NCBI GenBank assembly: GCA_026002995.1
Contig: BPGK01000001.1
Coordinates: forward strand, 496,001 to 560,000
DNA from: Gaiellaceae bacterium
Lineage (GTDB): Bacteria > Actinomycetota > Thermoleophilia > Gaiellales > Gaiellaceae
Reading direction: 5' to 3'
DNA length: 64,000 nucleotides
The translations under genes were made by a program, and so were the position numbers. The notes below the pieces were generated by a model. The model was given only the letters and a program-made list of their open reading frames with translations, did not search any database and was not told the DNA's origin. Numbering within the stretch: the first letter of the stretch is position 1; the number at the start of each line of letters is the position of its first letter. This document shows, piece by piece, positions 9,535 through 17,660 of the stretch.

Positions 9535-11361
9535 ATGTGCGGGATCATCGGGTACGTCGGCTCACGGGAGGCGAAGCCGCTCCTCCTCCAGGGGCTGGAG
9601 CACCTCGAATACCGCGGCTACGACTCGGCCGGGATCGCGCTGCTCGAGAACGGCGAGCTCCGCTACGTGCGAGCGGTCGGCGTCCTCTCGAACCTGAAGG
9701 AGCGCGCGGGCAACGGCCGCTCCCCGGCGACGACGGGGCTCGGCCACACCCGCTGGGCGACGCATGGCGCCGTGACCGAGCAGAACGCCCACCCGCTCGC
9801 CGGCTGCGACGCGGGAGCGGTCTCGATCGTCTTGAACGGGATCGTCGAGAACTACCGCGAGCTCAAGGAGAGCCTCGTTGCCGAAGGCCACGTGTTCAGC
9901 TCGGAGACGGACGCCGAGACAGTCACGCACCTCGTCGAGCGCCACTACGACGGGGATCTCGTCGAGGCCGTGCGCCGTGCGTTCGCCGAGCTCGAGGGGC
10001 ACTTCTCCTTCGTCGTGATCCACCGCGACCACCCTGGGCTCCTCGTGGGCGCGCGTCACCAGGTGCCCCTCGTCGTGGGGCTCGCCGAGGGCGAGTCGTT
10101 CCTCGCCTCGAACGCGGCGGCGTTCCTCACGGAGACGCGCACGGTGCAGTTCCCGGGCGACGGCGAGATCGTCGCCGTGACCCCCGCCGGCGCGACGTAC
10201 CGGGACGTGGACGGAAACCCGGTGGCGCACGAGGAGACCGTCCTCGACTGGGACTACGAGGGCGCCGAGAAGGCCGGCTTCGAGACGTTCATGCTCAAGG
10301 AGATCCACGAGCAGCCGGAGGCCGTCGCCGAGACGATCGGCGACCGGGTACGCCACGGTCAGCTCGTCCTCGAGGGGCTCGGTATGACCGACGTCGAACT
10401 CCGCACCTTGCGGCGACTCGTCCTGGTCGCCTGCGGCACGGCCTACCACGCGTGCGTGGTCGGGCGCTACGTCATCGAGGAGTGGGCGCGCGTGCCGGTC
10501 GAGTTCGACATCGCGAGCGAGTGGATCTACCGCAACCCGGTCATCGACGAGCACGACCTCGTCATCGGGATCACGCAGTCGGGCGAGACGCGCGACACGA
10601 TCTCGGCTCTGAAGCTCGCGAAGGAGCGTGGGGCGCGCACGGTCGCGATCACGAACATGATGGGCTCGCAGGTCACGCGGGAGGTCGACTCGGTGCTCTA
10701 CACCCGGGCGGGCCTGGAGATGGGTGTCGCCGCTTCGAAGACCTTCACCGCGCAGGTCGCCCTCCTCTACCTCGTCGCCCTCAAGCTCGCGCAGATCCGG
10801 GAGACGCTCCCCCGGGGCGAGATCGAGTTCATCCTCGACCACGTCTACAAGCTGCCCAAGCGCATCCAGCAGTTCCTCGACTCCGACCATCCGATCGAGG
10901 AGATCGCCAGGCGCACCTACGACGCGCCGTTCTTCCTCTACCTCGGGCGCCACATCGGGCTGCCCATCGCGCTCGAGGGAGCCCTCAAGCTGAAGGAGAT
11001 CTCGTACATCCCGACCGAGGCCTACTCGGCGGGCGAGATGAAGCACGGGCCGATCGCACTCCTCGACGAGGCGACGCCGGTCGTCGTCGTCGCGACGAAC
11101 ATCCACGTCTACGACAAGATCGTCTCCAACATCCAGGAGGTGCGGGCGCGCGGAGCGCACGTCATCGCGATCGCGACCGACGGCAACGACGACATCGGCC
11201 ACCACGCCGACGACGTCGTCTTCGTCCCCAAGACGCCCGCCTTCTTGCAAGCGGCGCTCGCCGTCGTTCCTCTCCAGCTCCTCGCCTACCACATCGCGCG
11301 CCTGCGGGGTCTGAACGTCGACCAGCCGCGGAACCTCGCGAAGACGGTCACCGTCGAGTAG
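9535..11361 (+). CDS. glmS: Glutamine-fructose-6-phosphate aminotransferase (isomerizing)
   Basis: GlmS makes glucosamine-6-phosphate from fructose-6-phosphate and glutamine, the committed step to UDP-GlcNAc. The 608-residue protein begins MCGIIGYVG, where Cys2 becomes the N-terminal nucleophile of the class-II glutaminase domain (1 to about 220). Two SIS domains follow; ACGTAYHA, GITQSGETRDT and the C-terminal PRNLAKTVTVE match the isomerase half. It follows glmM by 165 bp. No glmS ribozyme core was recognised in the leader. It converges on the DUF3179 gene. Confidence 0.98.
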   Translation: MCGIIGYVGSREAKPLLLQGLEHLEYRGYDSAGIALLENGELRYVRAVGVLSNLKERAGNGRSPATTGLGHTRWATHGAVTEQNAHPLAGCDAGAVSIVLNGIVENYRELKESLVAEGHVFSSETDAETVTHLVERHYDGDLVEAVRRAFAELEGHFSFVVIHRDHPGLLVGARHQVPLVVGLAEGESFLASNAAAFLTETRTVQFPGDGEIVAVTPAGATYRDVDGNPVAHEETVLDWDYEGAEKAGFETFMLKEIHEQPEAVAETIGDRVRHGQLVLEGLGMTDVELRTLRRLVLVACGTAYHACVVGRYVIEEWARVPVEFDIASEWIYRNPVIDEHDLVIGITQSGETRDTISALKLAKERGARTVAITNMMGSQVTREVDSVLYTRAGLEMGVAASKTFTAQVALLYLVALKLAQIRETLPRGEIEFILDHVYKLPKRIQQFLDSDHPIEEIARRTYDAPFFLYLGRHIGLPIALEGALKLKEISYIPTEAYSAGEMKHGPIALLDEATPVVVVATNIHVYDKIVSNIQEVRARGAHVIAIATDGNDDIGHHADDVVFVPKTPAFLQAALAVVPLQLLAYHIARLRGLNVDQPRNLAKTVTVE

Positions 11362-11363
11362 TC

Positions 11364-11405
11364 GCAGGCCGCGCGGTCGCGGCCGAAGAGCACGGGGCGG
11401 CCTGC
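11364..11405. terminator. Hairpin between convergent glmS and DUF3179 genes
   Basis: GCAGGCCGC (11364-11372) pairs perfectly with GCGGCCTGC (11397-11405) around a 24-base loop that contains GC-rich secondary structure. It lies between two convergent stop codons, so it could end transcription from both sides. It lacks a U-tract, which is common in very GC-rich genomes. Confidence 0.45.
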
Positions 11406-11416
11406 TGAGCCCGAGC

Positions 11417-12541
11417 TCAGCCGTCGACGATCTGGATGTCCGGGCGGAAGGCCGCGACCGCAAACCAGAAGGGCTCGTGGAAGGGGTACGGCTCGCCGTC
11501 GAGGGTCACGCTCGTCGCTCCCACGTCTCGCCCGGAGGCGATCGTGACGTGGTGGAGCGCCGAGCTGACGCCCGGCGTCCAGCGAACGGCGACCGTCCCT
11601 TCGGCAGTCTCGATCTCGATCGTCCGCTTCTCGGCGAGCGACGAGAACGGCACGGCGTACGCCTGCTCGCCGACCTCCACGTACGCGACCCGCTCCTTCG
11701 GCGGCAGGCGGTCGTCGCTCTCGTTCCGCACGGCGAAGAGCGGCGAGCTGTCGATCCGGTCGTAGCCCGCGTACGGGTTCACGCCGTACTCGCGGAAGAA
11801 GCCCGTGTCGGTGTTCAGGACGAGCCCGTCGGGGTACTCCTTCCGGAACTCCGACCAGGCGACGATCCGGGCAGGGATCTGCTCGAGCTTCGTCCCGGTG
11901 AGCTCGCCGACGATCGCCTCGCCCGAGAACTGCTGCCACCACGACTCGGTCTGGCGGTCGTACATCACGAGGTCGGAGTTCCGGAGCTTGCCGGTCGTCC
12001 CGAAGTCGAGCAGGCGCCCGTTCACCCGTCGGTCGAAGACGATCGCGGTGTTGCACAGCGGGCAGAACGTCACGGCGACGTCCCGGTCGCCGACGCGCGC
12101 GTTCACGATCTCGTGCCAGATGAGGATCTGGATCGGGTAAGCGTGCGTCTCGCCCTCGATGCTCACGAGGATGACGGGCTCCGGATCCTCGAGGAAGTCG
12201 ACGTCGGTCGCCTTCGCGTAGCGGGGCTCGTCGATTGCCGGAATGCCGTCCTTCGGCGGGCCGCCCGACTCGATCTCGTCGAGCGAGACGCTCGCCTTCG
12301 AGAAGTCCGTCCTCCACTGCGCGGCATCCGGTGGCGGCGACCCCTCGCCGAGGCCGACGTTCGGCACCTCCCTGTTGATCTCGTCCGCCATCTTCGCCAG
12401 CTCCTCGTCGCTCGGCGTGCTTTCGTCGGAGCCGCCGCACCCGGCCGCCGCGAGCGCGATCGTCGCGAGGAGGAGCGCGCCGGCTGCGGAGATGCGATGC
12501 CGCGCGTGCGGTCGATCTCGGCGCTCGCTCGGGCTCGACAT
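11417..12541 (-). CDS. DUF3179-domain lipoprotein
   Basis: A 374-residue exported lipoprotein of unknown function. An N-terminal hydrophobic segment ends in a lipobox-like ALAAAGC, with Cys35 as the lipidated residue. The DUF3179 core includes HAYPIQILIWHEIVN, a TFCPLCNTA motif with Cys160-Pro-Leu-Cys163, the QQFSGEAIVGELTG stretch and the C-terminal EPFWFA region. It starts 3 bp after the ccdA stop, so it is almost certainly in the same operon. The CxxC motif and its redox neighbours suggest the protein exchanges electrons or needs reduced thiols; that is inference. Confidence 0.92.
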   Translation of the reverse strand: MSSPSERRDRPHARHRISAAGALLLATIALAAAGCGGSDESTPSDEELAKMADEINREVPNVGLGEGSPPPDAAQWRTDFSKASVSLDEIESGGPPKDGIPAIDEPRYAKATDVDFLEDPEPVILVSIEGETHAYPIQILIWHEIVNARVGDRDVAVTFCPLCNTAIVFDRRVNGRLLDFGTTGKLRNSDLVMYDRQTESWWQQFSGEAIVGELTGTKLEQIPARIVAWSEFRKEYPDGLVLNTDTGFFREYGVNPYAGYDRIDSSPLFAVRNESDDRLPPKERVAYVEVGEQAYAVPFSSLAEKRTIEIETAEGTVAVRWTPGVSSALHHVTIASGRDVGATSVTLDGEPYPFHEPFWFAVAAFRPDIQIVDG

Positions 12542-12544
12542 GTC

Positions 12545-13279
12545 TCAGATCGAGAGCCCCGTGAACTGCGCGAGGCTCCTCGTCAGGCGTCCGAGGTAGC
12601 CGGTTGCGAGGAGGACACCGAAGACGACGAGCACGGAGCCCGAGATCGTGCCGACCGCTGCCCGGTGTCGCTGGAGGACGCCGACGACTGAGAGCGCCCT
12701 CGTGAACGCAAGGCCGAAGGCGAGGAACGGGATGCCGAGCCCGATCGCATAGACGGCGAGCAGTACCGCTCCCTGCGGGGCGCTCCCGGTTGCGGCAGCG
12801 AGTGTGAGAATGGCTGCGAGTGTCGGCCCGATGCACGGCGTCCAGCCGACCCCGAAGCCCAGTCCGACGAGGGCGGCCGTCAGAACCCCTCCACCACGGG
12901 GCCTGTGCCCGAGCACGCGCTTCTCTCGCAGCAGGGGGAGGGGGAGAGGCACTCCCGCGAACACGAGCCCCGCGAAGACGATCAGGATGCCGGCTACGAT
13001 CTCGAGCGTCCGACGGTTGGTGAGGAGGAGGTCGCCGAAGAGGGCCGCACCCGCCCCGAGCAGGACGAACACGGTCGAGAAGCCGCCGACGAAGGCGATC
13101 GTGGCCGAGGTCACCTTGCGCGGCGCCGACCCGAGCTCGCCGACGCCGACGCCCGACACGATCGAGAGGTAGCCGGGGACGAGGGGGAGGACGCAAGGGG
13201 AGAGGAACGAGACGACGCCGGCTGCGAATGCGGCCGCGAACGCGGGCGGCCCGAACTCGATTGCGGTCAGAAGTTCCAC
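12545..13279 (-). CDS. ccdA: CcdA-type cytochrome c biogenesis / thiol transporter
   Basis: CcdA is a membrane protein that carries reducing equivalents from cytoplasmic thioredoxin to extracytoplasmic thiol proteins. From the GTG at 13279 it has 244 residues and about six hydrophobic segments. The two redox-active cysteines sit in the expected symmetric motifs LSPCVLPLVPGYLS (Cys29) and GWTPCIGP (Cys149). An ATG at 13342 would add 21 hydrophilic residues; neither start has a strong ribosome site. It is divergent from the TlpA-like gene and directly upstream of the DUF3179 lipoprotein gene. Confidence 0.93.
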   Translation of the reverse strand: MELLTAIEFGPPAFAAAFAAGVVSFLSPCVLPLVPGYLSIVSGVGVGELGSAPRKVTSATIAFVGGFSTVFVLLGAGAALFGDLLLTNRRTLEIVAGILIVFAGLVFAGVPLPLPLLREKRVLGHRPRGGGVLTAALVGLGFGVGWTPCIGPTLAAILTLAAATGSAPQGAVLLAVYAIGLGIPFLAFGLAFTRALSVVGVLQRHRAAVGTISGSVLVVFGVLLATGYLGRLTRSLAQFTGLSI

Positions 13280-13352
13280 GACACGTTGGATGCATTCGCT
13301 CGCGTCCGGGATTCCGTGAATCGCTCGCCGCCCACGGCGCATCGAACCCGTC

Positions 13353-13955
13353 GTGAGCGAACGCACGGCGAGAGAAGCCCGGCGGGCGGAGCAGGTCGCT
13401 GCGTGGGCAGGAGCTCCGCGCCGGCTCCCGGGCGGCATGAGGCTCTGGGCGGTCTGCGGGGCTGCACTGCTCGCGGGGGTCGTCGTCCTCGGTGTGCTCG
13501 CCGCGCGGGACACGGGGCGCGCCGAGCCGGTGGCGCAGCGCCAGGGTGACCCCGTCTCCTTCTCGGGCACCGATCCGATCACCGGGAAGGAGGTTTCCCT
13601 CGCCGACTACGCAGGCACGCCGCTCGTGATCACCGTGTGGGGCTCGTGGTGCCCGGGCTGCAACGCCGAGGCCGAGGATCTCCGCCGGTTTGCCGAGGAG
13701 CATCCCGAAGTGCAAGTGGTCGGCGTCAACCTCCAGGACTCGACGAGCGGCGCGCGCGCCTTCTACGCGCGGTGGGGCTGGACGCACCCGAGCGTCTCCG
13801 ATCCCGACGGCGCCATCTCGTTCTCTCTCGGGCTCCAGGGCACGCCTACGACGTTCTTCACGGATCGCGAGCACCGGATCGTCACCCGGATCGTCGGCGA
13901 GACCGACTACGAGGGGTTCGTCGAGGCGTTGCGCGTGGCGCTCGCCGAGTCCTGA
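13353..13955 (+). CDS. TlpA-like membrane-anchored thiol-disulfide oxidoreductase
   Basis: The 200-residue protein has a basic N-terminus, a single membrane segment (about 30-51) and a thioredoxin fold outside the membrane. Its redox site is WGSWCPGC (Cys100 and Cys103), and the cis-proline loop is represented by GTPTTFF. The GTG at 13353 is the first start of the frame and leaves a 73-bp divergent gap to ccdA. Proteins of this family receive electrons from CcdA and reduce apocytochrome c or other exported thiols. Confidence 0.9.
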   Translation: MSERTAREARRAEQVAAWAGAPRRLPGGMRLWAVCGAALLAGVVVLGVLAARDTGRAEPVAQRQGDPVSFSGTDPITGKEVSLADYAGTPLVITVWGSWCPGCNAEAEDLRRFAEEHPEVQVVGVNLQDSTSGARAFYARWGWTHPSVSDPDGAISFSLGLQGTPTTFFTDREHRIVTRIVGETDYEGFVEALRVALAES

Positions 13956-14060
13956 ACGCGACTCTGCGCGGTCGCCGTACTCGACGGTTCGCTATCCGTC
14001 TTCGACGACTCTCGGTCGATCGCGCCGAGCCGCAGCGCGTCGATTCTGATCGGAGCCACG

Positions 14061-15467
14061 CTACGCGGCGCAGCAGGAGAGCGTCGCCACCTCACTGTCG
14101 AACGTCTGCGCGGCGAGCTTGAGCGCCTCGCTCATCGTCAGATAGGGAGCCCAAGTCGCTGTCAGCTGGTCGAGCGTGAGCCCGAAGCGCACGGCGTAGA
14201 CTGCCGCAAGGATCACGTCTCCGGCGCCCTCGGCGACTACCGTCGCGCCGACGATCCGGCGCGTTGTGCGCTCGACGACGAGCTTTACGATCCCGCAGGT
14301 GTCGCGCTCGACGATCGCGCGTGGCACGTGGGAGAGCTCGAGCGTACGGCACGAGCAGTCGAGTCCGTGTTCTCTCGCCTGCTCGTCGGTGAGTCCGACT
14401 GCAGCGAGCTGTGGGCTCGTGAACGTGACTCTCGGGAGCGCCTGGTAGTCGATGGTGTGAGCGCTCGCCGTGAGCGCGTTCTCGGCCGCCGCCGCGCCCA
14501 TGGCCGCCGCGACGTAGACGAACTGCGGAGCAGTGGTGACGTCCCCGGCGGCGTAGACACGCGGGTTCGTCGATCGCAGTGTCGCATCGATCGCGATCTG
14601 GCCGAGCGGCGTCGTCGCGATGCCTGCGCGCTCGAGCCCGAGCGTCTCTGTGTTCGCGCGCCGACCGGTCGCGACGAGGATCTCGTCGGTCGCGAGGATC
14701 GTGCGCTCGCCGTCGACGCGTGCGTGCACGAGCGTGTCTCCGTGGTGCCGCTCGACACGCTCGACGAGCGCTCCTGTGACGACCGTGATTGCCTCGCCGC
14801 GGAGCGCCTCGGAGAGGACGGCACTTGCCTGTGGCTCGTCGAAGGGGGCCACCCGATCGAGCGCCTCCACGAGCGTGACCTCCGTCCCGAGGCGAGTGAA
14901 GAGCTGAGCGAGCTCGAGCCCGACGTAGTTCCCGCCGATGACGACGAGGCGTCTCGGGAGCTCAGTCAGCTCGAGCGCTGTCGTGGACGTCAGGAAACCC
15001 ACCTCGGCGAGACCGTCGATCGGGGGAACGGCAGGCGAAGCCCCGGTCGCGAGGAGGTAGCGCTCGGCGCGCAAAGGCTCGCCGTCGACGACGAGCGTCT
15101 CCGCGTCGGCGAAGCTCGCGCTTCCGTGGACGAGCTCGAAGCCGTAGTGGTCGACGAGGTCGAGGTACTTGTGGCGACGCAGCGAGCAGACGATCTCGTC
15201 CTTGCCTGTGACAAGGGACGGAAGGTCGACCGCCTCCGCGCTCGTTTCGATTCCCGGGAATGGGCTGTGCAACCCGCGGTATCGCTGCGCTGCAGCCGCG
15301 AGCAGCGCCTTCGACGGAATGCAGCCCACGTTGACGCACGTTCCGCCCACGACCCCGCGCTCGACCATCGCGACGGAAGCGCCGAGACGTGTTGCCCGAA
15401 TCGCGGCGGCGAACCCCGCCGAGCCCGAGCCGACGATCGCGAGGTCGTACCCTCGGGCCTCGCTCAC
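14061..15467 (-). CDS. merA: Mercuric-reductase-like FAD disulfide oxidoreductase
   Basis: Predicted to reduce Hg(II) to Hg(0) with NADPH. It has 468 residues from the GTG at 15467, which is preceded by a GAGG-like site. An FAD Rossmann motif (GSGSAG), the redox pair GGTCVNVGC (Cys44, Cys49), an NAD(P) motif and a dimerisation domain are present. The C-terminus ends in SCCAA, the vicinal cysteine pair typical of MerA. There is no N-terminal heavy-metal domain. An ATG at 15500 overlaps a TATAAT box and is unlikely to be used. It is divergent from an ArsR gene with a shared operator. A lipoamide-dehydrogenase relative is possible, but the CC tail argues for MerA. Confidence 0.85.
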   Translation of the reverse strand: MSEARGYDLAIVGSGSAGFAAAIRATRLGASVAMVERGVVGGTCVNVGCIPSKALLAAAAQRYRGLHSPFPGIETSAEAVDLPSLVTGKDEIVCSLRRHKYLDLVDHYGFELVHGSASFADAETLVVDGEPLRAERYLLATGASPAVPPIDGLAEVGFLTSTTALELTELPRRLVVIGGNYVGLELAQLFTRLGTEVTLVEALDRVAPFDEPQASAVLSEALRGEAITVVTGALVERVERHHGDTLVHARVDGERTILATDEILVATGRRANTETLGLERAGIATTPLGQIAIDATLRSTNPRVYAAGDVTTAPQFVYVAAAMGAAAAENALTASAHTIDYQALPRVTFTSPQLAAVGLTDEQAREHGLDCSCRTLELSHVPRAIVERDTCGIVKLVVERTTRRIVGATVVAEGAGDVILAAVYAVRFGLTLDQLTATWAPYLTMSEALKLAAQTFDSEVATLSCCAA

Positions 15468-15498
15468 GAGTCGCCTCGTCGCGCGTGCACGGATGAAC

Positions 15499-15526
15499 AT
15501 TATATCAAAAAAAGCTGATAAAAGAT
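15499..15526. promoter_or_regulatory. ArsR-type operator overlapping the merA promoter
   Basis: This AT-rich island contains the inverted repeat TATCA-N8-TGATA (15503-15507 and 15516-15520), with partial symmetry extending outward. On the minus strand it carries a TATAAT -10 box (15504 to 15499), so a bound repressor would occlude merA transcription. The ArsR start codon begins 5 bp to the right, which suggests autoregulation. The geometry matches ArsR/SmtB-family operators. Confidence 0.65.
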
Positions 15527-15530
15527 CTGC

Positions 15531-15887
15531 GTGCCTCCCGTTCCGCCGTTCCGCCTCCCCGACGCACCAGCACGCCACGAGCTCGTCGCCAAGTACTTCC
15601 GCGCGCTCGGTGACCCGACGCGTTTGAGGATCCTCGAGTTGCTCCGAGCGCACGGGCAACTCACCGTCGGTGAGCTCGTCGCGGAGCTTGCGCTGCCGCA
15701 GCCGAAGGTCTCGAACCACCTGGCCTGCCTTCGCTGGTGCGGGTTCGTGGACGCGATACGGGATCGGCGCTTGAGGCACTACCGACTTGCCGATCCTCGG
15801 GTGGCCGCGTTGCTCGACCTCGGACACACGCTCCTCGAGGCGAACGAGGAGCACGTGGCGATGTGCCGCCGCATCGACGCTCCGTAG
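15531..15887 (+). CDS. ArsR/SmtB-family metal-responsive repressor with a CmtR-like site
   Basis: A 118-residue winged-helix regulator starting at GTG 15531. It has the family core ALGDPTRLRILELL, the recognition helix PQPKVSNHLACL and a wing region DRRLRHYRLADP. Cys66 and Cys70 (ACLRWC) lie in and after the recognition helix, and Cys112 lies in the C-terminal helix. That spacing resembles the CmtR cadmium/lead site of mycobacteria, and ArsR-type MerR proteins control mer operons in streptomycetes. It probably represses merA until Hg, Cd or Pb binds. Confidence 0.88.
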   Translation: MPPVPPFRLPDAPARHELVAKYFRALGDPTRLRILELLRAHGQLTVGELVAELALPQPKVSNHLACLRWCGFVDAIRDRRLRHYRLADPRVAALLDLGHTLLEANEEHVAMCRRIDAP

Positions 15888-15943
15888 CCGCTGCCGAGCA
15901 CGACGCAGCGAATCGTCTGGGCACGACCCGGGTTGAACCGGGC

Positions 15944-16486
15944 ATGTGGAGAGCACGCCGCTCGCTCGCGACGAAGCTACGAGGCGTCGCCACCCCGGAG
16001 GCGTGCGAGCACGTTCCCTTCGCGCACGCAGAGGCGCGAACCGACGCGTGCGAGGAACGCGGGTCGCGTGTCATTCTCCGCGTCTGCTCGACATGCGGTC
16101 ACGTCGGGTGCTGCGACTCACAGTTCGGCCACGCGCGCGAGCACTACCATCCGACGGGCAATCCCGTCATGCGCGCGAGGACGCGGGGCGGCACCGGCTT
16201 CGCCCGTCGCTCGGCTTCCGCGACGATGTCGGCGAGCGACCGTCGAACTGCTGCCTCCCAGCTCCTCGCGACGACGTACGTCCAGATTCGCCCGGCGCGC
16301 GCGAGATCGGCGCCGAGCTCGCCCGTGCAGACGAGCTCCGTGCCGTCGGGACGCTCGGAGAGCGCGAGCTGCTCGACCGCGTACGTCCCGGTCGCGACGA
16401 CGACGGCGCGACGTGTGTGGACGACTCGCCGTCGACCTCGGCCACGCACTCGCCGGCAAGACGTCCGACGCCTCGTAGGACGGTGA
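15944..16486 (+). pseudogene. Truncated UBP-type zinc-finger protein
   Basis: The first 75 codons encode a recognisable UBP zinc finger: CEHVPF, then CSTCGHVGCCDSQ and HAREHYHPTGNPVM, with the spaced Cys and His ligands. The family continuation (an FEPGEDW-like tail) is absent. After NPVM the frame becomes arginine/serine-rich and runs antisense through the SRPBCC and oxidoreductase fragments. The gene therefore appears cut by a deletion or rearrangement near 16172. The domain itself could still fold. Confidence 0.65.
16144..16384 (-). pseudogene. Fragment resembling the C-terminus of an SRPBCC protein
   Basis: The frame encodes about 75 residues including PDGTELVCTGELGADL and RIWTYVVARSWEAAVRRSL, which match the last strand and long C-terminal helix of SRPBCC/polyketide-cyclase-like proteins. 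Nothing of the N-terminal part is present. It joins directly, in frame, to the oxidoreductase fragment upstream. Its last codons overlap the truncated UBP gene on the other strand. Confidence 0.5.
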
Positions 16487-16683
16487 CGCTCCGTTCCTCG
16501 GGCCACGGGAGCATGACTCTGTCGTCGAGATCGTGGATGACCTCGTTTCGCCCGCTCGAGCACGGCAGCGACGTCGAGCGCGCTCGACGCAGCCTCCCGC
16601 GCTCAGGGAGTCCGGCGCGCCTCGGCGAGCACCTCTGCGGGGCGCAGCAGCGCCTTCGAGGGCATGCAGCCGTGGTACGAGCA
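16385..16683 (-). pseudogene. FAD-dependent disulfide oxidoreductase fragment with frameshifts
   Basis: Three frames are needed to read it. The first encodes ECSYHGCMPSKALLRPAEVL, the redox-active CxxxxC motif of this family, and then stops at 16613. The second encodes EVIHDLDDRVMLPW and VLRGVGRLAGECVAEVDGE. The third encodes RRAVVVATG, the FAD-binding ATG motif. The N-terminal GxGxxG domain and everything after the ATG motif are missing. It may be a relic of a second MerA/mycothione-reductase-like gene. Confidence 0.7.
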
Positions 16684-17002
16684 CTCGCTGTCGAGGTCGG
16701 GGACGTTGTGCATGACGTGGTCGAAGGGGAGGTGCTCGCGACGGCTCTCGTGCGCGAGGGAGCGGTTACCCTCGTTGAGCGCGATCCGGTAGATCCACGT
16801 GGAGAACCGAGCGTCGCGGCGGAAGCGCGGGAGCGCGCGCCAGGCGTGGACGAAGCTCTCTCGGGTGACGTCCTCGGCCGCGCTCGGATCTCCGAGCAGA
16901 CGTACGAGCAGACGGTAGATGGCAGGGCCCCCCGCGGCGGACGAGCTCCTCGAAGGCGCCCACGCCCCCGCTGTGCGCGCGGATGACGAGCTCGTCGCTC
17001 AG
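16684..17002 (-). pseudogene. ECF sigma factor fragment, frameshifted and truncated
   Basis: The sequence LSDELVIRAHSGGVGAFEEL is followed by a one-base frame change within a GGGGGGCCC run, then LLVRLLGDPSAAEDV, FVHAWRALPRFRRDARFSTW and IYRIALNEGNRSL, which are sigma-2 region signatures. Sigma region 4 is missing: after DLDSE the frame passes into the CSYHGCMPSK motif of the oxidoreductase fragment. No proper start codon is visible. The frame change lies in a homopolymer run and could be a sequencing error, but the loss of region 4 cannot be. Confidence 0.75.
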
Positions 17003-17066
17003 CTTGAGGTACCGGGCGGGTGAGGGTGGCGAATCTCGGGAGGTCGCCGGAGGTCCAACGGACACG

Positions 17067-17339
17067 ATGCGCGCGTCGCTCGACAAGCTCATGAGGCCCG
17101 ATCCGCGGGAGTGCGAGGAGACCCGTGCTCTGATGTCCGACTTCGGCGACGGTGACCTGGACGACGTAGCGCGAAAACGCGTCGAGCGTCACGTGCGCCT
17201 CTGTTCTGGCTGCGACAGGGTGCTCGGCAATCTCCGGAAGACGATCGCGCGCTTGCGAGCGATCCGCAGCGAGCTCCCAAGCCCCGAAGACGATGCCGTA
17301 GATGCGCGAGTGCCGCGTGCCTGGCGCGACCGCGTGTAG
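17067..17339 (+). CDS. Zinc-finger (zf-HC2) anti-sigma factor
   Basis: A 90-residue soluble protein from ATG 17067 with the anti-sigma zinc motif HVRLCSGC (His42, Cys46, Cys49). Such proteins bind and silence ECF sigma factors. It is divergent from the broken sigma gene to its left, presumably its former partner. It has no membrane segment. It converges with a second zf-HC2 gene with a 3-bp gap. If its sigma factor is dead it may be orphaned or may act on the neighbouring intact sigma factor. Confidence 0.75.
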   Translation: MRASLDKLMRPDPRECEETRALMSDFGDGDLDDVARKRVERHVRLCSGCDRVLGNLRKTIARLRAIRSELPSPEDDAVDARVPRAWRDRV

Positions 17340-17342
17340 ACA

Positions 17343-17606
17343 TCAGTCGCCCCGGCGGATGCGGGAGACGATCACAGCCACCGTTTCGGGGGCAGGCTCC
17401 GCGGGCTCGCTTGCTCGCAGCGATCGGAGCTGGTCGAGGGCTCGCGTCAGGGAGGAGAGTAGCTCCCGGCAGCGCTTGCAGCGGCGCAGATGGCGCTGGA
17501 CGCGCGCGAGGCCGCGACCCTGGAGCTCACCGTCGATGTAGTCGGAGAGTCGGTCTGCGGTCTCGTGACACGTCGCCACCCAGGGCTTGAGGACGAAGTC
17601 ACGCAC
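17343..17606 (-). CDS. Zinc-finger (zf-HC2) anti-sigma factor
   Basis: An 87-residue soluble protein with CHETADRLSDYIDGEL and the zinc motif HLRRCKRC (His39, Cys43, Cys46). It is divergent from the intact ECF sigma gene that starts 54 bp away, its likely partner, and converges with another zf-HC2 gene. No membrane segment is present, so it would act in the cytoplasm, possibly as a redox-sensitive switch through the zinc cysteines. Confidence 0.8.
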   Translation of the reverse strand: MRDFVLKPWVATCHETADRLSDYIDGELQGRGLARVQRHLRRCKRCRELLSSLTRALDQLRSLRASEPAEPAPETVAVIVSRIRRGD

Positions 17607-17660
17607 GATCGTTTAGATGCAGGCGTGCGGCGGAACGGTTCTCGGCCGTACGATCCTCGA

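Noticed and set aside
9562-13874. Long minus-strand ORFs over glmS and the ccdA/DUF3179 region (633 and 862 residues)
   Set aside because: They lie antisense to or out of frame with well-supported genes and are Arg/Asp/Val-rich without motifs.
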